The position numbers and the translations under genes were made by a program. The notes under the pieces are model-generated. The model was given only the letters and a program-made list of their open reading frames with translations, was not told the origin of the DNA and did no database searches. From QQUD01 sp039029915 (lineage in GTDB: Bacteria; Chloroflexota; Anaerolineae; Promineifilales; Promineifilaceae), in NCBI GenBank assembly GCA_039029915.1, contig JBCCFD010000428.1, positions 1 through 6,910 of the forward strand: 6,910 bases of DNA. Direction: 5' to 3'. Of this stretch, positions 6,380-6,910 are shown one piece after another; the stretch's first letter is position 1; every line of letters begins with the position of its first letter.

Positions 6380-6910
6380 CTACCTAAATCGATCCCGAAT
6401 TTGCCGAATGTGGGCTGGCGTGGTGCGACAACAGCCGCCGATGATTGCGGCGCCCATTTTGCGCCATTCTTTGCTAAACGTACCAAACTCGGCCGGAATT
6501 GATTCACCGTGCCACTCTTTACGCTCGGCATCATACGCCTCACCGGAATTGGGATAAACAACGATCGGTTTTTTTGTTAACTGATGCATCGTTTTGATCA
6601 GATCAGGGATATAGCGCGGGGCGGTGCAGTTAACACCAATGGCGACAACCTGCGGATGAGCAGCAACGGCCGTTACCACCTCTTCGACCGGTGTGCCGTC
6701 TGATATTTCGGCCCCATTGCGACAGCTAAAGGAGAACCAAACGGCCGTTTCTGGCGTTTCGCTCAATAAGTCCAAATACGCCAGCGCTTCAGGAAAAGAG
6801 GGTATCGTCTCACAGGCCAAGAGGTCAGCGCCTGAGCTTGCTAAAAGATGCCATCGTTCCCGATGCCACGCTGTCAGCTCACCTTGATTTAGGCCATAAT
6901 TACCCGTGTA
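6380..6910 (-). CDS. mmuM: Homocysteine S-methyltransferase, C-terminal part (N-terminus outside window)
   Basis: Transfers a methyl group from S-methylmethionine (or S-adenosylmethionine) to homocysteine to form methionine. The 176 residues seen are the C-terminal half or more; the frame is open to the window edge, so the start is missing. Recognisable MmuM elements are ADLLACETIPSF (28-39 of the fragment), the VWFSF strand, SDGTP (70-74), VVYPNSGE (117-124) and the final GGCCRTTP. The three zinc-binding cysteines are present: Cys95 in GVNCTAP and Cys160-Cys161 in GGCCR. Internal TTG codons, such as the one at 6820-6818, are not starts, because the residues before it (YTGNYGLNQGELTAWH) continue the family pattern. 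The gene is followed after 85 nt by the M20 amidohydrolase. Two ACGGCCGT copies lie in it, both read as Thr-Ala-Val. A betaine- or selenocysteine-specific member is less likely. Confidence 0.93.
   Translation of the reverse strand, partial: YTGNYGLNQGELTAWHRERWHLLASSGADLLACETIPSFPEALAYLDLLSETPETAVWFSFSCRNGAEISDGTPVEEVVTAVAAHPQVVAIGVNCTAPRYIPDLIKTMHQLTKKPIVVYPNSGEAYDAERKEWHGESIPAEFGTFSKEWRKMGAAIIGGCCRTTPAHIRQIRDRFR
6665..6674. repeat. ACGGCCGT palindrome, copy 10 (AACGGCCGTT)
   Basis: Perfect 10-bp palindrome inside mmuM, read as Thr-Ala-Val at residues 80-82 of the visible fragment. Confidence 0.9.
6740..6749. repeat. ACGGCCGT palindrome, copy 11 (AACGGCCGTT)
   Basis: Perfect 10-bp palindrome inside mmuM, read as Thr-Ala-Val at residues 55-57 of the visible fragment. 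It lies only 75 bases from the previous copy. Confidence 0.9.

Noticed and set aside
500..6749. Reading the ACGGCCGT copies as a CRISPR array, integron sites or transcription operators
   Set aside because: The copies are 8-10 bases long, irregularly spaced from 75 to over 2000 bases, and all inside genes. None of these categories fits.
6380..6820. A short gene beginning at TTG 6820
   Set aside because: The frame continues upstream to the window edge with residues that fit homocysteine S-methyltransferase, so this TTG is an internal Leu codon.

Overview
The window is bacterial chromosomal DNA, densely coded, with Shine-Dalgarno-like sites ahead of several starts. It holds six protein genes: four complete and two cut by the window edges. 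I see no rRNA, tRNA, CRISPR array, insertion sequence or phage gene. The host cannot be named from this sequence. The mix of soluble Cys-type sulfatases, an FMN 2-hydroxyacid oxidase, an M20 amidohydrolase and MmuM, together with a highly repeated 8-bp palindrome, fits an environmental heterotroph with a large genome. A filamentous Chloroflexota-like host is a guess from general impression only.

Layout. Left edge, minus strand: a type I sulfatase (1-1258) whose C-terminus lies outside the window. An AT-rich divergent promoter region (1259-1432) separates it from a plus-strand pair: a small alpha/beta hydrolase (1433-2131) and, 42 nt later, a second type I sulfatase (2174-3721). This pair meets a minus-strand block head-on at about 3722-3759. 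Read in transcription order, the block holds the C-terminal part of homocysteine S-methyltransferase mmuM (6910-6380), an M20 metallopeptidase/deacylase (6294-5149) and an LldD-like FMN 2-hydroxyacid dehydrogenase/oxidase (4920-3760). An 85-nt spacer with a heptanucleotide tandem repeat lies between mmuM and the M20 gene. A 228-nt spacer with an inverted repeat and a possible promoter lies between the M20 gene and the oxidase.

How the genes work together. The two sulfatases and the hydrolase look like a small hydrolytic unit for sulfate esters and carboxylic esters. Both sulfatases carry the CMPAR formylglycine motif and lack signal peptides, so they probably act in the cytoplasm on imported small substrates. 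A formylglycine-generating enzyme must be encoded elsewhere. The minus-strand block is scavenging metabolism: methyl transfer to homocysteine, amide hydrolysis and 2-hydroxyacid oxidation. I see no single pathway joining these steps.

The most unusual signal is not a gene. The palindrome ACGGCCGT occurs 11 times in 6.9 kb, about 100 times the uniform-base expectation. Six copies extend to the perfect 10-mer AACGGCCGTT. All 11 lie inside coding sequence, in all three reading frames and in five of the six genes, where they leave Asn-Gly-Arg and Thr-Ala-Val tripeptides. This resembles the HIP1 palindrome of cyanobacteria but has a different sequence. No other undescribed system was recognised.
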